A stretch of 64,000 bases of DNA. Source: Grammothele lineata (lineage: Eukaryota > Basidiomycota > Agaricomycetes > Polyporales > Polyporaceae). A program made the translations under genes and the position numbers. Below are positions 11,947 to 23,100 of this stretch, piece by piece (positions within the stretch are counted from its first letter, which is position 1; each line of letters begins with the position of its first letter). The DNA is taken from assembly GCA_002150815.3 (NCBI GenBank), contig NDFF03000003.1, positions 310,001 through 374,000 of the forward strand, given 5' to 3'. Below the pieces are notes generated by a model, which was not told the origin of the DNA, did no database searches, and saw only the letters and a program-made list of their open reading frames with translations.

Positions 11947-12359
11947 GACACTGGAGGATCATGCCCGCGTATAGACCACCCCTAATGTTTTCGAGGAAGC
12001 ACGGACTTGGTCTTCATGTAGAGTATTGCACGTACGGTGTACTATCTAATGTCTTTTTAGCATATGGGAATCTATCCATGACATTGCTTAAAATGCTCCC
12101 GCGGCAGTGAGAACGGTTCCGGGTATCATCGAGGTAGCCTCTCCCCGGAGCCTCCGACAAGTAGGTTTAACTCACCGGATGCCGTACAACCCTGTCCCGC
12201 GGCCATATGGTTATGAGAGTGGCGTGAGGGCGTCTGAGCGCGCTCGCGCCGTGGCCATAATCTGCTTAACCACATTCAAATGAGCTCGTGCGCCCAGCGC
12301 AGCATAAGAGAGGCAAAAATACAGTAGCCACATATGAATCCATAAACGTAAATACACAG
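11947..12359. other. Intergenic region between convergent genes
   Basis: These 413 bases lie between the stop codons of the kinase-like gene and the NSRP1-like gene and should hold both 3' ends. I see no gene or RNA here. Confidence 0.4.
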
Positions 12360-13677
12360 CTATTGAGAGTCTGTCTGGCCACCCTCGCCATCTGCACTGC
12401 CTTCCTCTAATTTTCGCCGCTTGCGCTCGAGATATCTCTCTCTCGCACTCTTGACCGCAGTCTCGTCGTTCCTCCTCGCTACTGTCCTGCTCAGGCTCTC
12501 CTGTTCCTCCCTCGCCCGCTCCGCGCGGACACGATCCTTCTCGTCCGCCATCTGCTTCTGGATCTCCCTGGCCCGTCGTTCGTTGATCTCCCTCCTGCTC
12601 GCCGCGCTCCCTACCGCACGATGTGCGTCCGGCCGCTCTCCCTCCGCAGCCGCTGCGGCCTTCGCCTTCGCGGATAGCTGAAGGCCGAGCTTGCGCGTGT
12701 TGGGCGCGGAGAGGTTCAGCCCCGCAGAAAGCAGCTCGCGCTTATCGACGATCTGGTTGTCGTCGTTGAGCTCCACGTCCTTGCCCTGCGTGCGCGCGAT
12801 TCGCGCGAGCTCCGCGTCGGACACGGGAGTAAAGTCTGCGGGTTTTGTGATGGTGAGATTCGGACCTTGGGGCCCGATGGTGGCGGCGGAGGGCTTAGCC
12901 TCGGTGGCGGCGACGGTTTGTTCATGCTGCTGCTCGGACTCATCGAGTAGTTTGCGGTAAAAATGCGCCATTCCAGTCCCTACAGTGTTCTTGTTCTTTT
13001 TCTTCTCGGCCTCTGGAGTGGGGAACATCCATCAGTTGGGTCAAGACGAGTGCAAGGGAATGGACAGCGCACCTTCTCGTTGTCGCTCTTCCTCTTCTGC
13101 TTTTCGGAGCTCCACCATCTGATCCTTGTACGCCTGTGTGACGAAAGACTCCTTGTCTGCGAACTCGTCACCTTCGAGTTCACGTTCGCGTTGAATCATC
13201 TTCTCTTCTGCACGCAAGTGGTCTAACCTTCGCGTCGCCGCAGATTGGAGGAGGCCATTAATATACTTCGGCTGCAATGGGCTTCAGTATATCAGCGCTC
13301 ACAGAACAGTCGTGGAGCATGGATAGCGGCAGGGGCTTCACACTCACCTTGCGCTCCTTTGCGTCCGCTTCCTTGGCCGCCTTCTGGCGCGCCTTCGCCT
13401 CCTGCATCTTGTCCCACACCTCGTCGTACTCGAACACGGTCGCATCTGCGCGCTTCTCCTCCTCCATCCTCTTCTTCATCGACTTGGACATCTCCACGCT
13501 CTGCGCGACGAATTGCTTATTCGCTGCGACCTTGCTCTTGTCCCCGCTCGCGGTCGGCGCGGCGTCCACGGGCTCATCATCGTCCAGAGCCGCAAAGGCT
13601 GCAGAACGTTTGAGAGACGGGGCTTCCCCGACGGGCTTTGTGGCAGTCTTGCCTTTGAGAGAGAAAGAGACCTTCAT
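12360..13677 (-). CDS. NSRP1/CCDC55-like splicing-associated coiled-coil protein
   Basis: The protein starts MKVSFSLKGKT and has the signature of the nuclear speckle splicing regulatory protein 1 N-terminal domain: VFEYDEVWDKMQEAK, then PKYINGLLQSAATRRLDHL, RAEEKMIQRERELEGDEF, FVTQAYKDQM and AHFYRKLLDESEQQHE. The C-terminal third is charged and coiled-coil rich (REINERRAREIQKQMADEK) with an Arg/Lys-rich end, YLERKRRKLEEG. In animals this family regulates alternative splicing in nuclear speckles; the role in fungi is inferred. Two introns (about 13268-13348 and 13012-13070) join three exons. The gene is divergent to MTR3 with only 143 bp between start codons, suggesting a shared promoter. Confidence 0.88.
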
Positions 13678-13820
13678 GGTCTGAGGACGGCAAGGGCAGT
13701 GTGATGACAAGAGGGAGGATGTGGCTGAGGGCGCTCAGCTGTCGCAGCGTCATGGGTTCTCATGGATTTCGGCTACTCAATAGGCGCGCGTTATTCCCAT
13801 CTCGATTCTCGACTTTTGTC

Positions 13821-14881
13821 ATGGCGCAAAGCAACTTCGACCGGCGGCGAATCAATGGTCCTGACGAGACATACCAACCCATATTTGACTCTGACGATGA
13901 GAAGGAAATCTGGAAACCGGGGAAGCCTAGGAGGGGACGGAACGCCCGAGACATTCGACCAATTTGCACGTTCTCGTATGTCTATACTATCGTCGGTTCT
14001 TGCTTACGCGTCTCGGCGTCGCCCAGTCCTGAAGGCGGGTCTGATCACCCAAGCAAATGGAAGTGCATATATTGAGACGGAAAGGACCAAGATTGCATGT
14101 GCTGTGTGAGTGAATTCTCTACGTTCCAGTTCTGGGAAGAAGCGTTGAGTTCGCTCTTTCATCTGCCGCAAGGTACGGCCCCCGGCAGTCAAAAAGCACT
14201 GCATATAACGAGAAAGGACGGCTGAACGTCGAAGTCAAATTTGCTCCTTTCTCATGTACACGCCGCAGGGTGCCAATACGCGTACGTTTCCCATTTCATG
14301 CGACTGTGGTGGGTTCGTCTGAAACGGTTATAGGACGCGGAAGACAGATCAGTTTCGGTGCAAATACAACAAGCCCTTACGTCTGCGGTCAGACTTGAGC
14401 TTCTACCAAAATCCACCGTCGACATTTTCGTTTCCGTCATTGAGAACGATAGCATAGAGGGTTGCATTTCGGCCGGTTCCGTCGCTGCGAGTGCAGCCCT
14501 AGCAGATGCTGGCATAGAAATGTTTGGGCTTGTAGCATCATGCTCAGCGGTGCGGGCGATTCTCTTTTCCTTCGGCCTTTCTTGACAATTCGACAGGCCA
14601 TAGTCGGAGATGAGATATGGCTCGACCCAACAGAGGACGAGGAGAAGACTTCATCGGGAACACTCATATTGTCTGGGATGCCTGCACTCGGGACGATCAC
14701 TAGCGTATGGCAATCTGGTAGCATGTCACCAGCTCAAGCAATTAAGGTTAGGACCTTGGCACACCAGTCTATATATGCCACTCAACCAGTTGCACAGTGT
14801 ATAGATGCCTGCCAGGAGCGTTGTACGGATATACACGCGGTTATCGCTCAGGCGCTGCTTGAAAACGCGAACAATACATGA
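13821..14881 (+). CDS. MTR3: Exosome ring subunit Mtr3 (RNase PH fold, EXOSC6)
   Basis: An RNase PH-like core subunit of the exosome; in eukaryotes this subunit is structural and lacks phosphorolytic activity. Visible signatures are GRNARDIRPIC, then [109 protein letters not shown] and GTLILSGMPALGTITSVWQSG. The C-terminal helix CIDACQERCTDIHAVIAQALLENAN ends at TGA 14881. Several introns of 50-70 nt interrupt it. The ATG at 13821 lies just upstream of the conserved N-terminus; earlier ATGs in frame give no extra conserved sequence. It is the second exosome gene in this window, about 6 kb from RRP4. Confidence 0.92.
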
Positions 14882-14897
14882 TCTGCACAACGGGACG

Positions 14898-15755
14898 ATG
14901 CGAATAGAATCAGTTCAGCTGTTAAAGCCCAGTTCCGTCATACTTCTTCAGCAACGCGTGGCTCCCGTCGGCATGGCACGCTCGTTGTTATTCAAAGTCA
15001 GCGTTACCGTGCGGGACGCCAAAGGGATCGAAGTCGACCTCGTTGGTATAGAGGCTCTTGCGAGAACTTACATCGAACAGCGTGGTCCAGATCCATATCA
15101 CACTCAGGCTGTTCCGGTGAATGGAGTGAGCGCCGTGGTGTCACTTTACGAGATTTTAATGCATTGCAAACGTACGGGCGACGGCACCACCGCCAGCCTT
15201 CAGCTACATGGCATAATGGAGTTAACTGGAATGTATGTGCAGAATCCCTCCCAAGGGCTCCGATCATCACAGCCATCCTGCATGCTGCCTCCACTTGGTC
15301 GGATAATTACGATTCGCACAACTCGGCGTAGGCGTCCCACCAGCACCAGTACTAACGCTCGCCTGAGAACGAGCTGACTTGCAAGATACCAATGCTGGGC
15401 TCGTACATTGCTGTGAGCCCACGCCTGTCGTCCCCGGTCTTTTGCAAGCTTCAAAAGTCCCAAGTTCGAGAGGAGACAGCCGCGAGACGCGCATAGTGCC
15501 AAGCCCAGGCTGCCCAGCCAGCTGGTCCGCGATCGAGATCTCCACCCGTCATGGGCGTCTCTTACCCAAACAGGAACTGTGTCCGACGTCGAGCGCGGCG
15601 TTCACGCGTCGAGTTTCCTACCGAGCTCCGACACGGACACCCCCACCCAGTGCGAGCCCCACGACCCTCCTAGCCTATCTTCTGACGACTTGCTACGCGC
15701 TGTAATACCTAGACTGCACTCGCCTCAAAATTTACTCCCTATTGGGCTCGCATGA
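14898..15755 (+). CDS. Unrecognised spliced gene between MTR3 and the transporter
   Basis: I do not recognise this gene and its model is uncertain. From 14898 a frame encodes MRIESVQLLKPSSVILL and LLFKVSVTVRDAKGIEVDL. A second frame encodes PRAPIITAILHAASTW and ends in SDNYDSHNSA. There a donor (gtaggc, about 15328), a TACTAAC branch site at 15350 and an acceptor near 15386 make an intron. The next small exon (YQCWARTLL) is followed by a gtgagc...tgcaag intron (15413-15450). Phases agree, and the final exon encodes LPSQLVRDRDLHPSWASL, an acidic Ser/Pro stretch and LLPIGLA, stopping at 15753-15755. This stop overlaps the transporter ATG at 15752. The first part may hold another intron. It could instead be 5' leader of the transporter gene. 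Confidence 0.4.
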
Positions 15756-18161
15756 CATCCCCTACTCCAAACGCAACCCTACTAGAAACCCTCAAGTCAC
15801 CTCGGAGTGCTACCTCTCAAATATACTCACCATCCATCCGCTCGAGCCGCCTATCAGAAGAATCCGATGACTCTTTGCGCGACCTGGAGCTGTCCGAAGG
15901 CCCACTCCTAGCGGAGAATCCAAGACCATTCCGTGGCCGGTCATACTCGGTGTCCGGTTTTGACTTTCAGCACGACCTGTTGCCTCTCAGCGCAAGCTTG
16001 AGTGAACCGGAAGAGGTGCATCTAGAATCGAACGAGAAACGCATAGGACTAGTCAACGGTGGGCGAGCTCGTGTTTTGGTGGATTGAAGCGTATCGTCTG
16101 AGCAGCGGAATGGCGTAGGAATCGCATTAATTATCAGTCTGCAGATTGGTTCTGGGATATTGTGAGTTGCCAATACATCGTCTAATGTTCTCATGTTCAT
16201 GCTCGGTCTGCCTAGCTCGTCTCCGGGCGTTGTGGTTGCAAATACACAAAGCGTCGGAGCAAGTCTAGTGGTATGGTTTTCGGCAGGAGTCCTGGCGTGG
16301 ACAGGCGCAAGTAGCTTCGCCGAGCTAGGGTCCTCAATACCCGTGAATGGGGGTGCGCAGGCGTATCTCCAATATTCCTACGGTCCCCTAGTCTCGTATC
16401 TATTCGCCTGGACAGCGATATCGGCCCTTAAACCAGGTGAGAGCCTTGTTATATTTCGTTGCATTGAATGTAGATGTCCTCAAACTACGTCACGCATCAG
16501 GAGGCAACGCCGTAATTAGCCTTATATTCGCAGAATACCTAAATCGACTATTCTGGCACAGTGGTCGCTCGGAAGTCTCACCTGATGACATCCCTGTGTG
16601 GGCAACAAAGCTCACAGCGGTGGCAGCCGTTCTTCTGGTTTCGGTTATATGTGTGGCTACACCCACTTTAGGCACCCGGGCCGCAGTAGTATTCACGACA
16701 GTCAAGGTGAGCGTATAATTGGGTATGGATTCAAGCGTCCACGAGCTGATCAAGGCGACAGATCATGGCACTAGTGCGTTAACAGCTGAGAAATATTACG
16801 CGCACTGCTTGATTTCGGCGTTGAATATCAGGCATCAATCACTATCCTGGGGCTCGTGCAACTAGCTCGTGGGCAGGCGTCGACTTCCTTCAGCCAGCCA
16901 CTGTTCGAGCATACGAGCACAAGTCCGTCGTCGTACGCGCTGGCCCTATATTCAGGTCTTTGGGCTTTCGATGGCTGGGACCAAGCTAATTATGTAGGTG
17001 GCGAAATGAGGCGTCCAGAAAAGAGTATACCGCGAGCCATCCATTCGAGCATGGCTATAGTCATGGTAGGATATTAGTCTATGAACCTCATGATGCCCTC
17101 TAACCGTCCGTAGGTACTATTCATCCTGGCGAACGTTGCGTATTTCGCCGTCCTCGACAAAGTATGGTGTTGACTCTCTGTTTCGCTAACAGTTGATTGA
17201 CCACTATGACAGGCTACTGTGGGATTGAGCAATACTGTTGCATTGGATTTTGGCCGCGCGCTGTTTGGGCCCGTCGGTGGTGCCGTCTTTGCTGCAATGG
17301 TAGCATTTTCGTGCTTCGGCGCACTGAACGGTATGCATGCCAATCTAAAATGGAGGCGTCCATTTAACGCTGTTATACCAATAGGCTCGTTCTTCACGAG
17401 CGCGCGACTCATCTACGTAGCTGGAAAGGAGGGATACCTCCCGGGCCTATTCGGCCGACACAACACCCGGCTTAAGACGCCTCTCAACGCGATGTGCCTT
17501 CAGGCCGGGTTGACCACTGCGTTTATCTTGATTGGGGGTGGCTTCCGCTCTCTGATCAACTTCGCGGTGGTTGCATCCTGGGCTTTCTACTTCCTCACGG
17601 TGAGCTACGGTCATGAGTGCCGTACTACGACCGTCCTATTCACCATGCGCAGGTATTGGGTCTTGTCATCTTACGTGTCAAGGAGCCCACACTGGAGCGA
17701 CCGTACAAGACATGGATTATTACTCCATTGATATTCTGTGCGGTGCGTGCATTCCGTAACCTGCATTCGTCCGAGTGCTAAGCTGACTATTTAATAGGTA
17801 TGCCTATTCCTTCTGTGCATGCCTATCATCGCTGCACCGCTGGAGGCTATGGCAGTTCTCGGTGCGTCATCACCTGGCCTCATGGTCACCACATACCCAA
17901 ATTGACAACCCGCCAGCTTTTGTCCTCGCCGGAGTCCCGATATACTTCATCACCCAGCGGAACGAAGGTTCTCCGACGAGCGTACAAGGTGAATCCTCGT
18001 GTGAACCGCTCATACAGTCTGTCACAGCTGACACGCGGTCTTCAGGCTTCTTCGCGAATCTGGTCGCGCGAGTCCGGGGGCAACCTACACCCGGGATGGG
18101 CTGGGAGGCGGTCGCGACGGAGGGGGACGAGCAGCTCGAGATGCGTACACCCGTCCGATGA
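15752..18161 (+). CDS. Amino acid permease of the LAT/APC family (Mup1-like)
   Basis: A polytopic plasma-membrane amino acid transporter. A disordered Ser-rich cytosolic N-terminus of about 100 residues leads into TM1 with the APC signature ALIISLQIGSGIF and SSPGVVVANTQSVG. Next are TM2-3 (WFSAGVLAWTGASSFAELGS, PVNGGAQAYLQYSYGP), a TM with LTAVAAVLLVSVICVATP, the LAT hallmark YSGLWAFDGWDQANYVGGE, ALFGPVGGAVFAAMVAFSC, and the long motif RLIYVAGKEGYLPGLFG. The C-terminal TMs include LCMPIIAAPLEAMAVLG and a hydrophilic tail. Closest characterised fungal relatives by architecture are the methionine permeases Mup1 and Mup3; substrate cannot be read from the sequence. At least seven short introns are needed. 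The ATG overlaps the stop codon of the frame upstream. Confidence 0.88.
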
Positions 18162-18697
18162 TGGTTGGCTATGTATTTTGGGCCAGGAATGCAGGAAGCA
18201 CATATCTGAAGCAGAGGGCTTCTAGAAAGTGCTGCGCGACAACCCAACCACAGCGGTAAAGGATAGACATCCTGGCACACCAGTCATCTGAAGTGCGACA
18301 TGGAGAGCACCAAGACCATCCTGGTAGAGAGTGCATGTTCAGGGCGATGACCGATCCAGTTTATAAGGATGTCTGTATGTTTGTCAACTTAAGTACCGGC
18401 CATCGAGTCCGCGTCGTCTTGTGTGAGGGTTGCGCAATCTGATTACGAAGTAGCCGCCGTAGTTAGGTCCGTCGCGATCTGTCGCAGCTGGGATAAAGCC
18501 CGGGGCTGGCTCGGGGACAGCTCTATCACAACCTCATCCACAACTCATTCGACCTCCTCTTCCTCAGCACCCCACCGCCCTTCTGCAAACCTCGTAACTG
18601 GTGAGTAGACGGTTCGCCAAGAGATCTAGCCGCCGGAGACCGATGCCTTGGTCGTCACAACGCCTTAGCGAGCGAGCCTCCGTACCCTTAAGCCACC
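18162..18697. promoter_or_regulatory. Intergenic region upstream of ATX1
   Basis: These 536 bases separate the transporter stop from the ATX1 start codon and should hold the ATX1 promoter and leader. I see no further gene. The ATG sits in a strong context (gccaccATGg). Confidence 0.4.
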
Positions 18698-19253
18698 ATG
18701 GTACGTCGCTAGACCCTGCACGCGGATCCCAGAGCTGACAGAGCATTGGCTGGGCAGTCTGAGCACACTTACAAGTTCAACGTCAAGGTGATTATGCACC
18801 GAAGGAGCTATCAGCACGGCTAAGATACAGCTGACTGAGACGACCCCCTCGGAATAGATGACTTGCGGCGGGTGCTCAGGTGCCGTCGACCGCGTCCTGA
18901 AGAAGACCGAGGGTGAGTTTCGTCTTGATCATGATGTGTCGGTGAAGGCTGCAGAGGGAGGATCGGAAGCGAAATGAGTTGGAAGGGAGAGGAAATGGAA
19001 GGACATTGAGAGCATCCGTGCGAGGACTCGGAGGCTGACTGCTCGGTTTCGACCCCTCACACAGGTGTGTCTTCGTACGACATCAGCCTCGAGAAGCAGG
19101 AGGTGCTCGTCACTGGCACGATTCCGTACGACGAGCTGCACGCGAAGATCGCGAAGACGGGCAAGCAGGTGCGTGCGGTCGCCTTCCCGGTACCCCAACG
19201 CAGGCTGAACTGACTGGCACGAGCAGGTTATTTCGGGCGAGACGATCGCATGA
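18698..19253 (+). CDS. ATX1: Cytosolic copper chaperone Atx1
   Basis: Atx1 binds Cu(I) and passes it to a Ccc2-type P-type ATPase in the Golgi, which loads multicopper oxidases for iron uptake. I assembled five exons base by base: 18698-18700, 18758-18787, 18858-18912, 19065-19168 and 19227-19253. All introns are GT-AG and phases agree, giving 72 residues, the normal family length. The protein begins MSEHTYKFNVKMTCGGCSG; the metal-binding motif is MTCGGC. It continues AVDRVLKKTEGVSSYDIS and ends GKQVISGETIA, a complete heavy-metal-associated fold. The basic residues of helix 1 and 2 and the Lys near the C-terminus (TGKQ) are kept. Only the initiator codon lies in exon 1. The ferric reductase gene follows on the same strand 0.9 kb downstream. 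Confidence 0.93.
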
Positions 19254-20168
19254 GCCTCATGAGCACGTAGAGGCGCGCTGAACCCTGGCGGAGATCGGGG
19301 GTATTGGAATAGGACGAAGCATAACTGAGCGCGTTGCTGTGTACGAGGTTGCGGTATTGATCTAGTTGCGTTCTATTGGATTACACGACTCTGGACTGAA
19401 ATATCACGCGTTGCATTCTGCGGGATGCCGAACATTCTAGCGTGAGCAATGAATCTTCTCCCCATGCCCTACGATGAGCGGCCAGCACGAGTGCATCGCT
19501 GGCGAGGCGGCGGCGGCGGAGCATCTAGCAGAAGGCGAGGATAGTGCGGCCGTGCTCACACGGGGCAGCGGCGCAGCAGTCTGTGGCGGGCGCCAGTAGC
19601 GAGGGCGGGCGGACCGGGACGGGGAGGAGGCGTCCGAGAAGCGAAAATGATGTGCTGGAGCGCTGGCGAGGGTCGGAGGAGCAATGACGGAGGAAGGCAG
19701 AGGACGCGGCGCGTGGGGCCGGACGCGTGCCGGGCGAAAGCCGGCCGCCTGAGGTCATTCGAGGCGCGTCCGTGTCGACTTCTCGCCGAGGTCCAAGACC
19801 TGCCCTCTCCAGTCCGTCTCCTCCGAGCGACATGATGGTCCCCATGTGCCTCCTCCGGCCACTCCCTCCTGTTCCATAATCTCTAGCACACCCCTTACAC
19901 CCCTTCCTCCTCCCTCCGGTCCCCGCTCTCCCCCCGCAGCTGCACCCCGATCGACGCAAAGCCTCTGTGGCCGAGGCTGTTCCTAGGTTCCACGGACCTG
20001 CGGTTCTAAGATTTACCAAGCCCTCCCCGGGTCCCAGGCCTTCACCATCCCTTAAGGCTTTAGGTCCGCCGTTGGTCGGCACCTTTCGCCTCTTCTACGT
20101 CCCTCTGTCTGCCCTTGCCACCTCTGTGCCTGTTGTACCACCTTCGCGGTACCGGAGGCCTTTCGGTC
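19254..20168. promoter_or_regulatory. Intergenic region between ATX1 and the ferric reductase gene
   Basis: About 0.9 kb without a supported gene. It should hold the ATX1 3' end and the ferric reductase promoter. The right part (about 19840-20160) is C/T-rich, as is usual upstream of fungal starts. The open frame on the minus strand here is low-complexity. Confidence 0.4.
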
Positions 20169-23100
20169 ATGTCGACGTCCAACTCGACAACAGCACGCGA
20201 CGCCTATCCTTCCACTCCTTCCTACAGCAATGACCTCGAGTTCATCACCGCCTACCTCACCGTCCATATGCTCAGCGATGCAAGCCGCGTCTACTCTTAC
20301 ATTCTATGGATCGCCTTCGCCATAGTCCTTGTCGTGTGCTCAGCACTCCACCACCTTCATATACGCGGCGGCCATGTAGGTGCTCTCTGGAGCAAGTGGG
20401 CACTTCGACGTCGAACATGGAGGAAGAAGCACAGTCTCGCCGTCGCCAAGGCTCGCGGCCAACCCCACAAGCAGCCGTTCTCCCTCCCCTCTAACGCCCA
20501 GATATGCACATTCGTCGTCATCGCGGTTTGCGCCTCTCTTCTCGCGTTCTTGGGTCCCGACTATATTGCGCCCGGCGCATCCCTCTGGAACCTATCCGAC
20601 TACCCATCCGCGAACGCGGCCTCGCTTGCTAAGCGCGCCGCCTACGACACTTCCGCCTACACTCAGTACCAGCCCCAGTACACCATCGACAAGGCGTGGT
20701 GGACGTCCGGTAACCGCACCGGACTCATCGCTTTCACCCTCTTTCCGCTATGCATCCTCTTCGCTCTCAAGGCGCCTCCATTCGCCATCTTCTCCATCCC
20801 GTTCCTCGTCCAATTCTATTGCGACAAGCTCCTCTGGCTACACAAGTGGACAGCCCGTCTCATCTACCTCTTCACGCTGTTACACGTTGCGTTCTGGAGC
20901 GTGGAGCTATGTTTAGAGCGTCGTAACGGGAAGATTGCGTATACATTCGCATGGCAATATGAAAAATTCTTGTTTGCGTGGACGGTGGGTGCCGTTTCTT
21001 CAGAAATTTTGCGAGCTCCCGCATACCGCTGTACTCGGTGGACCCTGATCTCGGCTCCCCGGAAGGTGTAAAGAAGTCAGTGACGTACCTCTCCGGGGAC
21101 CTAGGCGGTTAAGCGAGTTTAGCGGCATGTCAGCTCTTCTTTGTGCACCGGAACGTGTAGGTTGCGGGGTTCTCGGAGCACATTTCTGACCTCTTGGTGC
21201 ATATAGGCGTTTGGTTGCATGACACTGCTCTTCATATTCTCCTTGAAACCCTTTCGCACCAAGCACTACGAAGCGTTCTGGTTCCTTCACGTCCTACTCG
21301 TCCCACTCACCCTCGTCATGTCTGCCCTCCATCACCCTCCTGTCTGGTGGTGGTGCTGGGCAGCGTTGGGACTCTGGATCGGCGAACGTTCTTGGCGACT
21401 CACCCGATGGTTGTACACCAATGGAATCCTTGGGCGTTGGTCACACGCACCATCAAGCAAGCTTCGCAAGGAGTACACTCGTTATTCGAAACCTAGCGCA
21501 TTCCCCTATCCCCCTCATTTTAAGGCGGACGGCAATCCTTATCCCGATGTGGCTCCGTCGAGCTCTTCCGTCGCCCTCAATCACTATCCTCCAACCCCCA
21601 CAGCCGACCTCACCGGTGTCGGGTTGTCGGTTCCAACGGATTATATCCCTCCCCCGGGGTACGCTCACGCTGAGCTCTTGCCTGGTAACACCGTTCGCCT
21701 GCGCATCGTCACGCCCGGGTACATGACATGGGCTCCTGGTCAACACTTCCTTATCTCTATCCCCCACATCACGCGCTTCACCACGCATCCCTTCACAACC
21801 GCATCTATCTGTGACGAACAGAACGCGTATGATGACGGCCGCGTCCTCGTCTTCCTGATTCGTGCCAAGAACGGCTGGACCAGGGATCTCTGGAACACCG
21901 TCGCGGGCATGGTCCGCCACGGTCGGAAGTTTGTCCGCGAGGAGTCGCCCGAGCCCTGCGAACTGCCAAGGCGTGGCGTCCTGCTGCGAACTCTGGTTGA
22001 TGGGCCGTATGGCTCCTCGATACGCGCGCAATGGAACTCGTACTCGACTGTCCTGGTCGTCGCTGGGGGCTCGGGAGTTAGCTACGCGCTGTCGGTGCTC
22101 CAGTATATTTGTCTTTGCCTCGCGGGCCGGGACGGAAAGTTCTTGGGCGGTCAACGGGGTGGGTACGGTCGACCTGGGTATAAGACTACACGCGTTCGGT
22201 TCGTTTGGTTGGTGCGCGAATTCGGTACGTGATCCGTTTTGTCGTATACTTAGACCTTCACTCATCCGGAGATCGCAGGTCATATCCAGTGGTGCGCATC
22301 GGTGCTCCGGCGATGCTTGGAGATTGTGCCCGGACCCGAACTCCAAGTCGACATCTTCGTGACGAACGTCAAGCCACTTGCGGGACCTTCACCAGGACCT
22401 TGCGATCTTGGTTCCCGCCCCGACAAGGACAAGGATTTCGTCCCGCCGCAGCCGAATTTTGCCCAAGACTCTCGGCGGTCCTCAAGGTCATCGTTTTCCG
22501 AGGAGGGCGCCGACGACTCCGACGTCGACCTCAGCTACTACATTGGCGCAATCCACGAGGACGGCGAGCTCGGTTATGAAGAGCATATCCTCGACTACAC
22601 GAACTTCGAGGGCGACAACGACACAGGGCTCCCTGGGGAGGCGCAGTTTCACTTGAAGGTCAAGAACGAGGGCCGCTCACGTCGAGCGAGCACGCGGCGG
22701 ACGTCGACAGCGCTCTTGGCCAAACAGGAGCTAATCCATCGAGCATCCCAGATGGAGTACGAAGCCCCAAGCAGGTCCTCTGCTGCGCTCGTGGGTAAGC
22801 AACGCTCGAAACTGCCCTCCATTGACACGACTTTGGCGCGGCCGCCTCCTACGTCCGTAGAGCCGCCTAGTCCTCAGAGCGCGGGGATCGACATCAGCAC
22901 CATGCGACCGAGCTTGGATACCGTACCAGAGGAGCGGCCAGACAGTATGGGCAGCGTGGGCAGCAGCGTGGGCAGCAACAGCCCGCTTACACCGATCATA
23001 GCCAGGACACCGAACAGCGCCATGCCGTTTATGCCTCCACTTCATACGCCCATCACTCCCCAGTCAGCATCCGCCAGCCGGAGCCACGACCGCTCCTTCT

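Noticed and set aside
19525..20082. 185-codon minus-strand frame upstream of the ferric reductase
   Set aside because: Gly/Arg-rich translation of a C/T-rich promoter; no domain or intron support.
21453..22346. 297-codon open frame antisense to the ferric reductase
   Set aside because: It overlaps the FAD and NAD motifs on the plus strand and looks like a GC-rich shadow.
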